DNA of 64,000 nucleotides, from contig NC_087066.1 in NCBI RefSeq assembly GCF_963678635.1, positions 19,621,996-19,685,995 of the forward strand, given 5' to 3'. This DNA is from Symsagittifera roscoffensis. Taxonomy: Eukaryota; Xenacoelomorpha; Acoela; Convolutidae. The notes below the pieces were generated by a model. It was not told the DNA's origin. It saw nothing but the letters and a program-made list of their open reading frames with translations, and ran no database searches. Position 1 is the first letter of the stretch. Each line of letters begins with the position of its first letter. This document shows positions 1 through 12,639 of the stretch, piece by piece. Both the position numbers and the translations under genes were made by a program.

Positions 1-539
1 TATCCATATTAAGAAACTTCTGAACCTGCCTTCAGTTTCTCGACACCTTCTTACATCGTTCATCTAATGACGTTTTAGTTTCTGGATAGTCTCTAGACTC
101 ACTTTTCAGCTCAACCTCTTTCTTTTTATTGTCTTCAATTTAACATCAGGTTCTCATTTTGCTCGCTAAAATGCTCAATCTTTTCTTGTCTCTCTGCAAA
201 AATAGTTTTTGCTGACTCTGAATCCTACGGAATTGTTTTTCACTCTATCAACACTTATTTTTTGTTATTTCCACAACCTATAGTTTTCCAAAAAAAACGT
301 TTTCTGGAACACTTAGAGAATAAACGGTTCCATTTCCTTGCTCGATACATGAATTTCCTCCAAAAATTAATTCAGTTGCACTTGAATCTATAACTAAGTC
401 AAAATCGACTCTATCGTCTCAAATGTAAAAGCTAAATTAAGATTCTTTTGTTTGAGCCAACTACTGTTCTTCTCTCACGCTTTTTCTCTCAAGTCCTTCT
501 AACAATCGCTAACATTTTATCCTAATTCTAATCATCTGA

Positions 540-720
540 ACAGTTTCACAGAAGGTCTTTTACGGGATGGCTGGTTGACCTTACATACCAACTTAGAACT
601 ACAATGAGCTGCTATGTGTCCTGTCGTCTTACACCTACGACACGTTTTGTCCCAAAAATGAAAATTTAATCTCCTCCCTCTTATTCCTATGATCACTTTC
701 AAAGTTAAACAAATCTTTCT
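540..720 (-). pseudogene. gag-like zinc-knuckle fragment of a retroelement (decayed)
   Basis: Read on the minus strand, 601-642 encodes a perfect CCHC zinc knuckle (C-X2-C-X4-H-X4-C, CRRCKTTGHIAAHC), the nucleic-acid-binding motif of retroviral and retrotransposon Gag and some LINE ORF1 proteins. About 20 residues before it are an open, arginine-rich stretch. Downstream on the minus strand (positions 1-540) there are only short, charged open pieces broken by many stops, so no intact protein is left. No LTRs or neighbouring pol were recognised, so the element class is open. A cellular CCHC protein exon is the alternative, but no splice sites frame it. Confidence 0.5.
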
Positions 721-3179
721 TAACTTTATTCAATTTCTTATCATATTTTTCTAAACCTTATCAAAATAACAAAAAGTATTAATTTCTTTCGGTAGATCTT
801 TAGGAATGACTGACAAACATCTTTTCACTAAAGTCTTGTCTCATTGACTTGTCTTCCCTTTGTTTTGCTCTGTTGTCTATTTGGCAGTTCGCTGTCTTCT
901 TTGTGTCTTTTTTCTCTGTTGCTGATCTGTCATGCGGCTTTATCTGTGTCAGCAATTCACAGTTAACTTTCTCAAAATAATTCTTAGGTCAACCACTTTT
1001 AACTTCTGGCATGTATTTTGGCAGCTGGGCCCTTAACCTTTCACAGGTTGGCAGCAAAGCAAGGTACAACCAACAGTTGAATTAGAGAACGATAAAAGAC
1101 AAATATTCAACTTCTATATATGTATGAAAAATTAACCACTTGTTGAGATCTGACCTCCTGATATGGCATTGCGTGATATCGCACAAATTCCAATCATATT
1201 TTTATTTTGAACCAAGAAAGTAACTTCTCTATACCAATCGGAGAAGTCATTTCTCTGAATCTTAACAACTAGCAAAGATACAATAAAATTTTCCATCCCT
1301 GAGGATAGCATTCTCCAATGACCTCAAGTCAAAAATGACTTATAACTTATCTTGTAGAGGATATAACTCCGGAGTACTTGATTAATTTAAAAAACATATG
1401 CTGTTTGAACTAATATAGAGACTGTTTTGTGATATAACTACCGTTAAAAGTACCAACATTTTTAGCTTTTTCGGATAAACTAATTACAAAACTTTAATTG
1501 TTCGACTTTGCCTGAAGCAGTAGATATTTGACCTCTAAGCGCCATATCCTTTCATCAGCGCCTTTCTTTATTGACCTCTGGCTAATATATAATCATATGT
1601 GTAATTTTCTTTTGATGTCTCCTTTCTGCAAATTTTTTTCTACATTGTTATTGAAAGTGTTTTTGCTACAATTATTTTTTCCTAACGTGTTTTCAGCGTT
1701 AGTTGTTTGAAATTGACTCAAATCATCTTTCGAAGTTTTTTGGCATTCCTACAAGTTGCCGTCACTCGGATACGTCTTTGGATACATTTTTAGGCTTTTG
1801 ACGACTAGAAATAAGGATTATAGATAAGGGAACTCACAGCCAGACATTCTCTTTCGGCATTATGGAGTTGAAGGAAAATGCACAGAAGTTTATTGGAAAC
1901 TATAGATTGGTCGATTAATCAATGCTAATTGCTTACATTAGAATCAATACATACCAGAAAAGAGAACGCGTGCAACGATTTGTTCCTGTCAAAAATGCAA
2001 AAAAAGCTCGAAGAGTTCTCTATCAACTAATAACAATTAGTGAAAATTGGTCATTGCAGATGATTTGAGTTATTTAGTTTGGCAGGTCAGCTGTGATTGG
2101 GTAACTTTTTAATAAAATCTTTTAGAAACCAAACATATGGAAATAAATGAAAATTTTATTTTTGGTTTGATGGTATATTGTCGTTTAGATCAGTTCATTG
2201 TTTATATCCAGACAAATCACGTAGTCGCTAAGCTTTTCGAAATTCGTTTTAGAATCTGGGTATTTTGATAAAGGGGCATGGGGTTTCTAATCAATTAATC
2301 AACTGCGGTAGCCTTAAGGTGTAACGATTTAAACTTTCTGTTTAGCGATCCGACAAAATGATGTTTTTTAAAAACCATTCCCAAGGATTATCATCCGAAG
2401 ACGGAAGGTACAACGCAAGAAAAAACTGATGGCTCGACTTAAGAAAAGACTGACGACGCGACCTGAGAAAAGTCGGGCTTGGCTATTTATTTAAGGGGGC
2501 GCGACTTAAGAAAAATTTTCGTCTCGTAAGAGAAACTGATTGAGTGACTTAGAAAAACTCTGATTTTTGGTTCAGTCGCGTGGTACCGGCAAGTTGACTT
2601 CAGCAGGGTCGGTCCAGGATTGTCAATTTTTAATCTCGCTGTTTGATTGCGCATTTTCCTATATAACGCCGGGTCGTAATGAATTGTTTAATTTACGACG
2701 GTTTGAAATACCAACATAAAATTGCGCTGGTCTGATATTGCCCAAATAAGGTCGAGCTGATAATTCTCCAAGTCGCGGACCTCGTCGCGGGCACTATTTG
2801 TAAACAAAAATCACGTAGGACAAAAAAGCCAAAGATAAGGTATTTTTAAGTGTATGGAAAAAAACATATGGCGAAATCCAAATGATTTATAGAAACAAGT
2901 ACTAAATACGAGAAACCGTCAATTGAAAAAAAAAGAAAAAGACCAAACAAACAATTGCTAAAACAAACGCTTCTCAAATCTTACGCTGAAGATCCGTAAA
3001 GATTAGAGCAAAATGCATGAGTTTTTGAACAGTAGTTTTTTTTGTATCAAACATAAATATATTAGTATATTAAAATCAGCAGTTGGCAGATAACTTGACT
3101 GGCAATATTATTTTGTTTTGGTTCTTTGTGACATTCAGCTCAATTTTACAAAAAATTCTAATATTTTGAAGAAGGCAAA
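721..3179. other. AT-rich stretch without recognisable gene
   Basis: No conserved protein was recognised on either strand; the open frames are short and of random composition. Around 2400-2600 there are several imperfect copies of a short motif built on GCGACTTAAGAAAAA, a weak degenerate tandem repeat in locally less AT-rich DNA. Confidence 0.4.
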
Positions 3180-6100
3180 AAAAAGTTTCGAATATATAGG
3201 AGAAAACTCGACTTATCATGACCGACTGAGGTTCTACAGGAGGACAGCTTTTAGAGTTTTATATGCATAAAAATAACCTACTGGAAAATTAATGGCGAAG
3301 AATATATGGCCATTTTGAAGCTGTTTATCATAATTTCAACAAAAACACTTTTCAGAAAAGCCATGCCGTTAAATGATTTTTTGGCGTTTTTTGTTTTACT
3401 AGAAAAATTCTACTCCTCACATTCCGCTTTTTTTGGAATGAATAAAATATGTTTGATAATTTCATTTTCAAAGACGTTTCTGGTTATTCATTACGTGTAA
3501 ATAAAATTTTTTAAGGAGCATCTCAATTTTGTATGAAAATAATGTAATGAAATTTGCTTCTGGGTTCTCTTGCTGAAAGAAACTTTCCCATTTAATTTTT
3601 TGACAGGTTTGATATGAAAAACTCATTTTACCTGCTTTTCATTATCTAATTTAGTTTGGGCTTTATTTGAGCTGCTGAGCTCACATAAGAAAATCAATGC
3701 CAAAGGACTGCCTAAAAATTATGTTAGATTTGTTATGACTGCTGCATGCTCAATTCACTGAGCAAATTGTTCAATAATTTCAGTTTTACTTTGATTGTAA
3801 AAGAAATAAATTAGAGTACTTCTTTCAGTTTTGTTAGATTTAGGTCGGAATTCAATCTGTGAGCTGTCGTAAAATTTATGCAAAATAGTTACAACTTGTC
3901 GTAGCTTTGGGTTGAAGTCTTTCTATAGGTTGAGGTTGCCTCTGTTTGTTTACTTGCTGGCTTCAACTAATCTATTACTAGTCTAAAAGAAAAAAATCAC
4001 TATCGAGGGCAAAAAATTGTTGGTCATGTGAATCCAATTATTCACGTTTCCCAGAAATTAAAAACTGTATTTCCATTTTCTTTAATTTCAGTTTTGAAGA
4101 TTTCTTAGTTAAGATACTGCATTTTAAATGTGTGACTTTGACATTAATAGTTTTCTACTGTTTTGTAGAAGAGATAAGTTTTCATCAACGGACGCTGAAT
4201 TGAATGGCTGGTGCCTGATTGAAAAAGTTTTATTCCTGTTCGAGTAATTTTATATGTGTATGTACAAGTGCTGTACAAATCAGAAAGAATGTGCTGTAGA
4301 AATCAGAAAATATAAGAACGATGAGGGTTTTAAAATTTTAGTTCAGACGTTTTTGCACATTTTGTTTATCTTCAGTACTCAGTATTTACAAGTTAAGTGT
4401 TTTCAGTATTTACAAGTTAAAGAAAAAAACTCAGGAAAAAAGCAACAAACTTCCTTCAAAGTCATACTGAAAGTATTCGATCAATTGTTCGATCCTCAGC
4501 AAACAATGTTTAACTCGTGATTCGCTGAATCGGCTGTTTTTCGAAACTTTTTTAAGATTTGTCTTCGACTGTCATTCGAACTGTCATTGTCATTCGAACT
4601 TTTTGCCCTCCTGGCTCAAGGGCAAAATCATTTTTAGCCATCAGAAATGATTCCTTGTTCGTTAATTCTTAGAAAAATTCCAATAATAATTTCTCTAGCG
4701 GTTTTCCTGTTTTCAATAAAACGCAGAATTTCTACAACCTTAGATAAATTTTAAAATGGTCCAATTTTTTCTTAAAGAAAGTTGAAAGTGGTTTTCATGA
4801 CTTGTCAGTTTGTAAAAAAAATGTACCACAAACACAAGGATTCTTCAAAGTACAAAATACGAGAAGTTGCACGACAAAGTTGTGAAACAATCTTTTGAAT
4901 TGTTGGTCTATCTGACGCAATGGCAAAAACATTATTTGCCATTACCGAAGCTCCATTGATTGTTGTTTATATTAAAAGCCCTGTTAATAACCTGATTTGT
5001 GGTTATGCACTTTTAAACAATACGCTCACTCAAAAAATTCCTTCAGTTTTAAACAAATTTTACAATGTTCTATTATTTTTCTAAAAGGAACTTGAAGGTG
5101 GTTTCCATGACTTGATAATTTGTACAAAAAATGACAAAAATTGAAACATAAACAATTTTTAAGTGTAAAATACGAGCAGTTGAACATAATAGAATAAGAA
5201 TTCAACAAAAAACGTTGATAATCATTAAACACTAATAATCCAGAAGTTTTTGCTTATTTTGTGCATAATCAGGCATTTAATTTTTTTCTACAGCTTTTAC
5301 AAATGATTAAAGACCAGGAAAAAATTGACAAACACACCTAACAGATACACAATTTTTGAGCAATTGGAATCAAACTACTATCGGATTAGTAGGTTCGATA
5401 TATGGAAAAACAGGTTATGAAAAAGTCATGAGAAGGTCTGGAAAAAAAGCAAAGGATGTAGTATTACAGATCACAAATAAAGCTCATTTCTGCGACGAAG
5501 CAAATTTTAAACGAGAATTAAACAGGTTGTAATGGAATTTTGTGAAAATGCTCATATACTTGGAATTGGTTTCACAAAAACGTGACAACTACAAAAAACC
5601 GTCTTCAGAAAAATTACCACTTTTTATTACCAAAACAATTTTAAGCGTTTGATTTATTTGCCTTCATAAAAATCTTTCAAATGCACAAGTGTATATCAGA
5701 CTGTTTATTTTTATCAATGATAAATAATTTGTGATATAGTTGATCATCACTATCGTTTAAGCTCACTTAGCAAACTTTCATTCTTTCGAAGTAAATAAGT
5801 TGTAAATGTTGGATATTAAAAACCAAAAAATCTGAATAAGTTTTCTTCCCTTTCAAACTTTTTTTTGTAAACAACAGTGTTGTCATCCTGTAACTTGTTC
5901 TAAATTGTTATCGATTTCATAAATATTGTTTAAGGTTTTGCGTAATAAATCGTTCGACGTAAAACAAAACCATTGTTTCTTTCTTCATTTCACATGTTTG
6001 TCATGGCTTTCATTTTTTCAATCACTGATAAAATTTGGTGTTTAATTTGACAAAAAAAATAGATTTTATTGCATCCGAGAAAAATTGAAATATGAGACTG

Positions 6101-7260
6101 ATAAACATTGTGTTTTAATTTGAGATCAGAGGACAAATCAAGCTGTACACAATCAAAGCAGGTTTGAATGGCCCAGCTGAGTTTTTGTTCCCATGACGAT
6201 GACAAACTTGATGAAATGTCATTCAGCGGATGAGCAGGTTAGTGTAGGTAACCAATAACAGGGAAAATTATGTGTAGTACTCCTTTTTGATTAAACTACT
6301 TTGATCGACTGCATCGTTTTTTCCCAAAAATTTTTTTTGAAAAGTTTGGTCTTAATAATATTGGTGTCTTTGGTAAACTCAATTTTAAGCATTGTTTTTT
6401 TAACCTTAATTGGAAAGAAAGCCTCCAAAAAGTTTTGATATAGTTTGGTATTTTTTTGTTTGCTCTTTGTACAGTGTTAAGGTTTTTATCTTCAAAAAAG
6501 TGGAGTTATCTGAACATAATTTAGTCAGTTGCTTGTTAAGATTGTTGGAATCGTTGGAAATCTGAATGATGTAATCGTTGGAAATCTGAAGTCCTATCAG
6601 AGAGCCCTGTTGGAAAATCTGATGAAGTGAGATCAATTAAAGTTCACTGTTTTTGCAGTTCTTTGCTTACAAGGGTTGCTTGTGAAAAAGCTCCGAGTAA
6701 AGGGCGGTTTCAAAACAAATCAGTTGTTGAATTTTAACTTATAATAAATATGGTCATTAGATTAGATTTATTAAAAATTTTTATTATCGAGCAGGCAACA
6801 AAACGGTTGCTTGAAAGGCAAGTTTAGCGTTGCATAGAATAATTTGAGAAAAAACAGTTTCTTTTATTTGTTCCTTTAAAAACTACAAAAAAACAATTGA
6901 CAGTGCTCTTGTAACTGAGATAGCAGTGTAGTTTTCTGGTATTTGAGGTCCATTTCTTGATGTAATGGCGTAAAAAATTGTTTTTTAAGCTTCTCTGGAA
7001 AAAATTGTTCTTCAAGTAACCATTAAAAAGAGAAGTAGTTAGCTTGTAATTTTCTCAGCTATCATCTTTAGGAGCCCAGTTGAAATATCAAAGGGTCCTT
7101 GTGTTTTTATCAAGTTTGGGAAGTTAATTCTTACATTTAAACAAATCTGAACAAAAACTGAGTGGATATGGATATATAAGAGGTGGATTTTATGTATGTG
7201 GATATATAGGAGGACTGATTTTTATTTGATTTTTTTCAATGAGCTAGCAATCGTTGAAAA
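3180..7260. repeat. Unit 1 of an old direct duplication of about 4 kb
   Basis: Long stretches match 8880-12330 in the same order and orientation. Anchors include AGGTTCTACAGGAG (3230 and 8926), TTTTCATCAACGGAC (4180 and 9322), TTTTTGAGCAATTGGAATCA (5353 and 10491), AGCCCTGTTGGAAA (6602 and 11711) and a block at 7060-7130 matching 12180-12250. The offset is mostly 5.1 kb, and about 5.7 kb at the left end because of indels. The stretch 4250-4400 is open on + (about 50 residues) and its predicted residues resemble those of the second copy better than chance would suggest, so the unit probably derives from a protein-coding mobile element. The coding content was not identified. Confidence 0.65.
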
Positions 7261-7793
7261 ATTCTAGTATCTTTTTCCATTGAAATTATTCCATTTTTGA
7301 TGCGTCGTTTTATCTGAATTGATTATGTGTGGTATGAAAGAGAAATTTTTCTTTTGTTTAATCATTGTATACAAAATGTCATTTTGTCGCGCACTATTTA
7401 AAATCTTTAAATTCCTTTTGGCTAAAAACTTGAATTTTGCTTATCAGTAGTTTTGCATTTTATTTTAAAGAAATTTAAAGTAGTTTTGTATATAATTTAC
7501 GTTTAATTGATGCTTTTTTAACCCAATTTCAGTTAATTTATGAAAAGGAGCATCCTAAATGAGAAACCCTAAATTTGGTTGAAAAAAACTTTGCTTCTGG
7601 GTTACCTTGCTAAAAGAAGCTTTTCCATTTAATGTTTGGTATGTTTGATTTTAAAAGCTCATTTTACTAGCTGTTCATCACGTACTTTGCAACTTATTGG
7701 TATTTTAAAAAATTTTGAGCTTAAATATGATATTTATTGCCAAATGGTCTGTTTTTATACGAGATGTAAATACGATTAATTTTTTTTAAATTT

Positions 7794-8272
7794 ACCTTTC
7801 AAATTTAAATAGGTGAATTTGTAGTCAATCTGTTTTTTTTTGCTGATTTGTGGTTTTCTCTTTTTTTTCTGATATTGAAACTCATTTTGACATTTGTCTT
7901 TGACTTAGTTGTTAAACGTGACAAACGAGCCTAAAAAAACCTTGCCAAAACGCCAATCCAAAGTTTGCACATCCCAAATGTTTGAATGAGTTACTAAGGG
8001 TTACTAATGAGTTTGATACTAATGATTTTGATCCGAAGATACTACACTCATGCTGCTACTACACTGAAAAAAGTCTTGAAATTTCAAAAATAGTGATGTG
8101 CACCCTTTGGGTTGGCGTTTTTGGCAACGTTTTTTCAGGCTCGTTTGTCACGTTTATGAACTAAGTCAAAAACAAACGTCAAAATGAGTTTGAATTAAAA
8201 AAACTGAAAATCACAAATCAACATAAAACAAAAAGATTGACTACAAATTCACCTATTTAAATTTGAAAGATA
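7794..8272. mobile_element. Foldback/MITE-like element with inverted arms of about 180 bp
   Basis: 7794-7975 is closely matched by the reverse complement of 8095-8272, separated by a loop of about 120 bp. By eye the arms agree at well over 80% of positions; one shared block reads AAATTTAAATAGGTGAATTT at the outer edge and its complement on the other side. This is the structure of a foldback element or MITE. The loop contains a short open frame with no recognised similarity. The element lies between the two copies of the 4-kb duplication and has no counterpart in either. Confidence 0.75.
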
Positions 8273-8879
8273 AGTTAAACAAATCAATAGCATTTACATT
8301 TCGTAATAGCTCCTATTATTCTGATTTACTGAAGAAGGATGCTTAAAAAACTCCTTCCACTTCAAAACTCGAAAACAATTCAAGCCTTTGCTTGGATTGA
8401 CTGTTTCATAATTAGTCTTTCTATTTTAAATTCAAAGGCGGACTTCACTGTCTCGCCATGTTTAAATTATTTGAAATTATATATTTTTTGTATGTTTAAC
8501 GCAAAAAAAAATTTCCACGTTTAAGTTATGTCGCACATTTCTAAACTTATGAAAAATTTCCATTTTTTTTTCAGTTTGATTTCAGGGCTAGTTTCGCCAT
8601 GCTTGAAACTAGCAGCCGGATTGTGGAATGCTGTCACAGTCACATCAAGGGTTGCAAATCTGGCCTCGAAATATGAAACCCAAAACATTTTACTGAACGG
8701 AGTATGACTATTCTTGGTACTTTATATAGAGAAAAAATCTGGTTTCTCTCAGCTGTCAGGTTTCTGCTGTCAAAATTTTTCTCATGTTTTTTGCCCAAGT
8801 TCAGTTTGTCAAAGTTTTTTAAATCTTTTTGAAAAAATCAAGAACGTTTTTTCTGTTCTGCCTAATTATGCGACGAAAC

Positions 8880-11800
8880 TTTCCAAACATATAAGAAAAA
8901 GCTCAATTAACCATTATTGTGTGAGGTTCTACAGGAGAATAGAAGCTAGTGATTTTAGGCATATATAAACAACCTACTGTTGAAAATTAGTGGTGAAGGA
9001 TGTCTGTCATTTTGAAGCTTCTTAACATAATTTCTTCGAAAGGATTTTTCAGAAAAGCAATAAATGATTTTTTTTGGAATTTTTTGTATCATTATTCCAA
9101 TTTTGTGCTACGCTTTTTCTGAATTGAATAACTTGAATTTGAAAACGTTATCTTTTAATTTTTAGTTAGTTGAAGCACTTATTCACATTTCCGAGAAACC
9201 AAAACTTGTGTTTCATTCTTAAGTGATTTTAGTACTGAGTGTTTCTTGATTTTGCTTCTGCTGTTTAAATATGAAACTTTGACATTATTCGTGTAACTTT
9301 CTATGTTTTTGAGATGAGATTAATTTTCATCAACGGACCCAGAATTGGATTGCTGGTACCTGATTAAAATAGAAAATTCTACATGAATATGTATAGTTGC
9401 TATAGAAGTCAGAAAAAACGTGCTTTAGAAATCAGAAAACATACAAACAATGAGGATTTTAAAGTTATAGTTCAGAAGTTTTTGCACATGGTGTTCATCA
9501 TTAGGACTCAAGTTCCTTCAGAATTTACAAGTTAATCATAAGTACTCATGAAAAAAGCGACAGACTTCCTTTAAAGACATCCTGACAGTTTTCGACCAAT
9601 TCTTTGATTCTCAGCAAGCAATATTTAACTCATGTTTTTCTTAATCGGCTGTTTTTTGAAATGGTTTTTAAATTTTTGATCGACTGAATTGCAAAATTTG
9701 ACGAGTTTAATTTATCTAGTCAAAAATGTGAACTGAAATTTGAAAAAAAGTTTTTGAGTTTTTAGCCTACCTGAACCAATGGCAAAAGGATAGATAACCA
9801 TCACAAATGTTTCATTATTCGTTGTTTATTAGAAACATTGTTAAAAATTCACTTGCGGCTTTGCTGGTTTGAACACAACGTAGGTAGTTTCATAAATTTC
9901 TTCAGCTTTTGAGAAATTTTCAATTGGCTTTTTTTCTTACAGGAACTTAAGAGTGGTTTGCTTGACTGTTCAATTCAAAGTCACAAAATCATGAATACTT
10001 CAAAGTATGAAATAAAAAAACTGAACAAAAATTCGAAACTGATCTTTGAGTTTTTGGTCTATTTGGCTCAATGGCAAAAAGATAGATACTATCAGTTGTT
10101 TCATTGTTTTTTTTTTAAAAACGATGTTAATAACTTTACTTGCGGCTTGCTGATTTCAACATAACAAAGGCATTTCTAAGAATTCTACAGAAATTTCGAA
10201 GCAATCTACTTTTTCCCTAAAAACGTTTGAAAGTTTTTTCCATGACTTGTCAATTTTTACAAAAAAAAACATACCACAAAAACATGAAATATCAACATTT
10301 CAAAGTGCAAAATACGAGCAATTGAGCATATTAAAATAATAATTCAACAAAAAAAGTTGATAATCATTTAAAAATCTTAATCCAGAAGTTTTTGCATGTT
10401 TTATGCACGATCAGGATTTTAAAATTTTCTACAGCTTCTAGAAAATTATCAAAGATCAAAAAAATGACAAACACATCTAACAAATGAACAATTTTTGAGC
10501 AATTGGAATCAAATTCCTATTGGACGATTGACGAAGCAAAAATTAAACCAAATTTGAACATGCTGTATTGGAAGTTTGCAGAGATCCTCAAGTAGTTAAA
10601 GTTCTTTTTACATAATTGTGGTAACCAGAAGTATAAATTTTCAGAAAAATTAACAGTTGAAACTGAACAGTTTCCAATGTCTGATTTTTCCCAGTTAAAA
10701 AAGCCTTCAAAGGTACAATTGTATGTCAGACTGCTTTTTTCTCTCATTGTCAAATAATAAATTAGATAGATGATCATCGCTAGCATTTATTATCACTGGT
10801 TTTTCACTGAGCAAACTTAAAATCCTTTGATGAAAATCTTTTATAAGTTATCATTGTTGGATTTTCTTCATACATAAGAAAAACAAAAAATTTGAATAAT
10901 TTTTGTACTCTTCTAAGTAAAGATATCTTAAAAATTTTTTCTTTGAGTACTTTGTTTTAAATTGATACCAACTTCTAGAATTTTTTTCTTTTTTTTCTCT
11001 ATTAAAACGCTCAACAAAGAACAACATTTTTTTGTTCACGTTTTGCAATTGTTTTAGTTTTAATTTTTGTTCTTACACTGATAAAAATTGGCGTTTAATT
11101 TAAAAAAGAAACAGGTTTTTTTTTCAGCCAAGAAACTTGAAAAATGAGACTTATAAAAATTTGAGACCAGAAGTTGAATCAAGTCTTACACAATCACAGC
11201 AAGTTTCATTCGCCCATCTGAGTTTTTTCACGAGGATGATAAGTTGGCTGAAATTCCAATCAGGTGGTTAACAGCTATTAGTAGGTGGCTAATAACAGGG
11301 GCATTTATCTGTAGTACTCTTTTTCATAAAGTATTTTGATTGACTGTATCGCTTTTCCCACGAGCCATTTTTCTCAAAATCATTTCGACCTTATTTTGAA
11401 CTGTCAGAAGTTGGTCTAAGACTACTTCAAGATAAAATGTTCATTAAAATGTGTGTCTAGGTTAAACGTGTTTTCGTTCATCTTTTCTAACTAAATTTCT
11501 ACTAAATATTTTTATCAATGTTTTCCTAAATATAATTGGAGCGAAAACCTTCGTAAATGTTTGATACATTTTCGCTTTGTTTTGTTTTGTTTGCTCTTTG
11601 TAGAGAGTTAATGTTTTTAGCTTCAAAAAATAGAAACTGTGTCATCTGAACTGTTTCAGTTGCTTGTTAAGGTGAAGATGTAATGGCAGGGAATCAGAAG
11701 TCCCATCAGAAAGCCCTGTTGGAAATATTGATGATATCAGATCAAGTCAGATTCCCATTTTTTTGCAGTCGCTTCTTGACAAGGGTCGCTTATTATGAAA

Positions 11801-12330
11801 GTCAATTTGAGAAAATTCATTTGTTTGAGTTTTAATTTTAAACGAAGATGGTCATAAGATAAAACTGTCTTTAAAAGATGTTATAAGGAGCAATTAGGAG
11901 CAGGCAACAAACAATACGGTTGGTTGAAAGCCACATTTAGTGTTCGATGAAAGTATTTGAGACAAAACGAGACCAAACAACATAATTTATTTGTTTTAAA
12001 AATGCTAATAACTTAATTTAAAGTGCTCCTGTAACTGATATACGGCTGTAATTTTCTATATTTTAGGTCTATTTCAGGTTATGCTGGCGTGAAAGTGTAT
12101 TTTTAAAGCTTTTCTAGAAAACATAGTTTATCAACTAACCTTTGAAAATAAAAAAGAATGCGGGTAACTTTCTTTGCAACCATCTTTAAGAGACCGCATG
12201 GGAAAGTCAGATAGTCCTTATGGAATTTTCATCAAGTTTGAGAAGTTCGTTTTTCATTCAAACAAATTTGAATAGGGATTGAGTTTTATTCATAAGATGT
12301 TCTGGATGTGGATTTACAGGGAGAACTAAT
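8880..12330. repeat. Unit 2 of the direct duplication of about 4 kb
   Basis: This is the diverged second copy of 3180-7260 with collinear anchors. An internal sub-duplication is visible: 9740-9970 and 10010-10260 both carry a block beginning with open sequence (TCTATTTGGCTCAATGGCAAAA at 10059 and its relatives near 9768 and 4906), followed by a conserved CATGACTTGTCAATT-like motif. Minus-strand pieces near 11560-11750 match 6406-6636 at both DNA and predicted-residue level, for example the shared string KTLTLYKEQTK. The frames are broken. It reads as a dead mobile element or duplicated pseudogene of unknown family. Confidence 0.6.
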
Positions 12331-12608
12331 TATATAGTTGTTTCATTGAATAAAAAGCATTAAAATTAGTCCTCTTGCAGTTTTTCATCCAGAAAATCTT
12401 AATGACAACACTCAGTTCTTTTTCAGATTCGTTTGCATGTAAAAACAACTTTCTCAAACTTGATTAAAAAAACATCAGGACATCTGATATTCCATTGTAG
12501 TCTCTTAAAGATGTTTGCAAAGAAAATTGAATGCATCCTTGCTTTTCTTCTTATTGTTACTTGAAAAAGAATGTTTTCCAAAGAAGCTTGAAAAATATAC
12601 TTTTGCAC
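12110..12608. repeat. Inverted pair at the edge of the 4-kb unit
   Basis: 12423-12608 is an imperfect reverse complement of about 12110-12265, with shared blocks such as CATCTTTAAGAGAC and ATCAAGTTTGAGAA. The duplicated unit therefore ends in a hairpin-like inverted repeat with a loop of about 160 bp. The equivalent block near 7030-7130 is a third relative, in direct orientation. The right arm also sits next to the boundary with the decayed gypsy element. Confidence 0.55.
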
Positions 12609-12639
12609 CTTTATAACATCAAATTGACATGAAATACTT

